A stretch of DNA of 20,265 nucleotides, taken from NCBI GenBank assembly GCA_003116975.1, contig BGKB01000320.1:1-20265 (forward strand), given 5' to 3'. Position numbers and translations under genes: made by a program. Positions 18,900 through 20,265 of the stretch are shown in pieces. Origin of the DNA: Aurantiochytrium sp. KH105 (Eukaryota; Sar; Bigyra; Thraustochytrida; Thraustochytriidae). The notes below the pieces were generated by a model. It was not told the DNA's origin, ran no database searches, and saw nothing but the letters and a program-made list of their open reading frames with translations. Every line of letters starts with the position of its first letter. The stretch's first letter is position 1.

Positions 18900-20060
18900 A
18901 TCATCAGGTGTGCCAAGCATGCCAGGCCGGGCTAGCTCGCGGGCGAGGCTGTTTCGGGGCGCCTGGCGTACCTATCCCTCCTAGGTTAGCTTGAGCTCTT
19001 GCAAGCTTGCGCCAAGACTTGCGCTTGTCAAGTGACTTTTTCGCGCTGCAAAGTGGACTATGAAGTTGCACCGCGGCGCTGCCTCGGTCGTTGGCACTCG
19101 ACGTCTCTCTGTGTCTTGTTGTCGCAGCCGCAAACAAACTACGAAGCCGAGCCCCGGGGAGGTGCCAGGGTGCGCCAAGGCAGCGCGCGGGGCCGACGGA
19201 TGGCGTTGAGACCCTGAGGTGCCCAGGTGGGCGCGCGCTCGTGGCAGGTCTCGCCTCAGCGTCTTGCTCTGCAACTTGGAGATGGATTGAGCCAACCAAG
19301 ATGAGGAGGGCGAGGAGGAGCGCGAGGAGGAGCGCGAAGGCGCGAAGGCGGGCGCGGGTGTCGGCGGCGCGAGCAAGCCGCGAGAGAAGCGGGGATTCAG
19401 GATTGCGGCTGCGTCTGACGAGCTGCGGTGAACGCATGCACGCGAGTCGAAAAGGTGGTCTCGCGCTGTCCGACGCCTTGACCTCACGCACGTGCACTAG
19501 CAAGCAAGGCGAAGAGAAGATTCCCCAGCGCCCAAGGGCCCTGGCAAGTGCTTGTAGTCGAAGAAAGCTTGGACGAGGCAGCGTGGGTGTGCTGTGCACG
19601 ATGCTGCTCGAGCGCGCAATGGCCTCGCACCAAGCTCACGGCTGAGTCGACTGCAGCGTTTTTCTTTTTGAATCGCGGCTGCTGCTGCCGATCGCCCTCT
19701 GTGCCGATGCCGCCCCCAAAGTTGATGCGGCAAAGATCAGTCGCGTGAAGAAGCAAAAGCACGGGCGCCATGTGTCGATCGTGTAGCTTGCTTCTGCTTT
19801 GCTCGGAGGCTCGCAAGAACTTTGGTGCTGGAGATGACCTCGTGCGGCGACGTTGGCTGTGCTGTTGTCGATCGCAGCGGGAGAATGGCCCACGCTCGAT
19901 CTTTCAACATCAATGGAAAAGTATTGTAGCGGGCGTCGGCGTCATGTGCTGTGTTCGGATTATTGTCACCCGCTCACTGGCCAGCGAACCTGAGAAAGAG
20001 CCAAGGCGGGCATCATGTGGCCACTTTGTCGCCTGCAGTCTTGTTTTCACCCATCCTGCT
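18900..20060 (-). repeat. Decayed repeat copy R3
   Basis: Diverged tandem copy of R2 in the same orientation. Beside the shared landmarks it keeps RLQATK on the minus strand near 20030, like the corresponding R2 peptide. A tandem 12-mer GCGAGGAGGAGC (19310-19321 and 19322-19333) makes a leucine-rich run in one minus frame. Reading frames are interrupted relative to R2 by indels. No known protein family is recognised. Confidence 0.68.
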
Positions 20061-20265
20061 GTATCCGGGTAGCCGATTTCCTCCAAATGAAGGGAGCCAG
20101 AGGAGCTGGTCTTGGGCACGAGTCTCATTGTCGACTTGGGAAACGTTTGCCGCTCGCCTTGGCCGAGATGTGACCCTTGTCGAGCTCGAGGTCTCTGTGC
20201 GGGAACTTGAGTCTTGCAGACCCAGTCTGAGCTGCTCTAAGAGGTGCGATCGATGCAGTGATGAT

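Noticed and set aside
18904..19599. Minus-strand 231-codon frame with a leucine-rich segment resembling a membrane helix
   Set aside because: The leucines come from a short GAGGAG tandem repeat. The frame is not maintained in the homologous R2 copy.

Overview
The window looks like nuclear DNA from a microbial eukaryote. It has long, mostly intronless genes, a type I membrane protein with a G8 domain and beta-helix, a tubulin tyrosine ligase-like (TTL-like) protein, and a TA-flanked eukaryotic DNA transposon. GC content is moderately high and CpG is abundant. A stramenopile protist such as a thraustochytrid would fit, but that is an inference and the sequence does not prove it. No bacterial operon structure, tRNA, rRNA or CRISPR array was seen. 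All four recognisable genes lie on the minus strand.

Layout. (1) 1-3054: a TTL-family gene whose 3' end runs off the window. It has a serine-rich N-terminus, one TTL domain that looks catalytically complete, and a second, degenerate TTL-like domain. (2) 3458-4340: a bacterial-type ureohydrolase (arginase/agmatinase fold) split by a one-base frameshift in a homopolymer. (3) 4639-8932: a 4.29 kb transposon with TA target duplication and matching inverted ends. Its single gene encodes a pogo/Fot1-like DDD transposase fused to a Ulp1/C48 cysteine protease and two SAP-like motifs, with one in-frame TGA. (4) 9538-12816: a 1092-aa secreted or membrane G8/beta-helix protein of the CEMIP/TMEM2/PKHD1L1 type. 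(5) 12.9-20.3 kb: gene-poor, GC-rich DNA with no recognisable intact gene. It holds a CpG-rich presumed promoter, a GA microsatellite, an 18-bp tandem repeat, hairpins and three diverged copies of a decayed repeat.

The genes do not form an evident pathway. The most unusual item is the transposon: one polypeptide carries a possible PCNA-binding motif, DNA-binding domains, a DDD catalytic core, a SUMO-protease-like domain and SAP-like motifs. The best-supported surprises after that are the tandem TTL/pseudo-TTL architecture and the three-copy repeat family.
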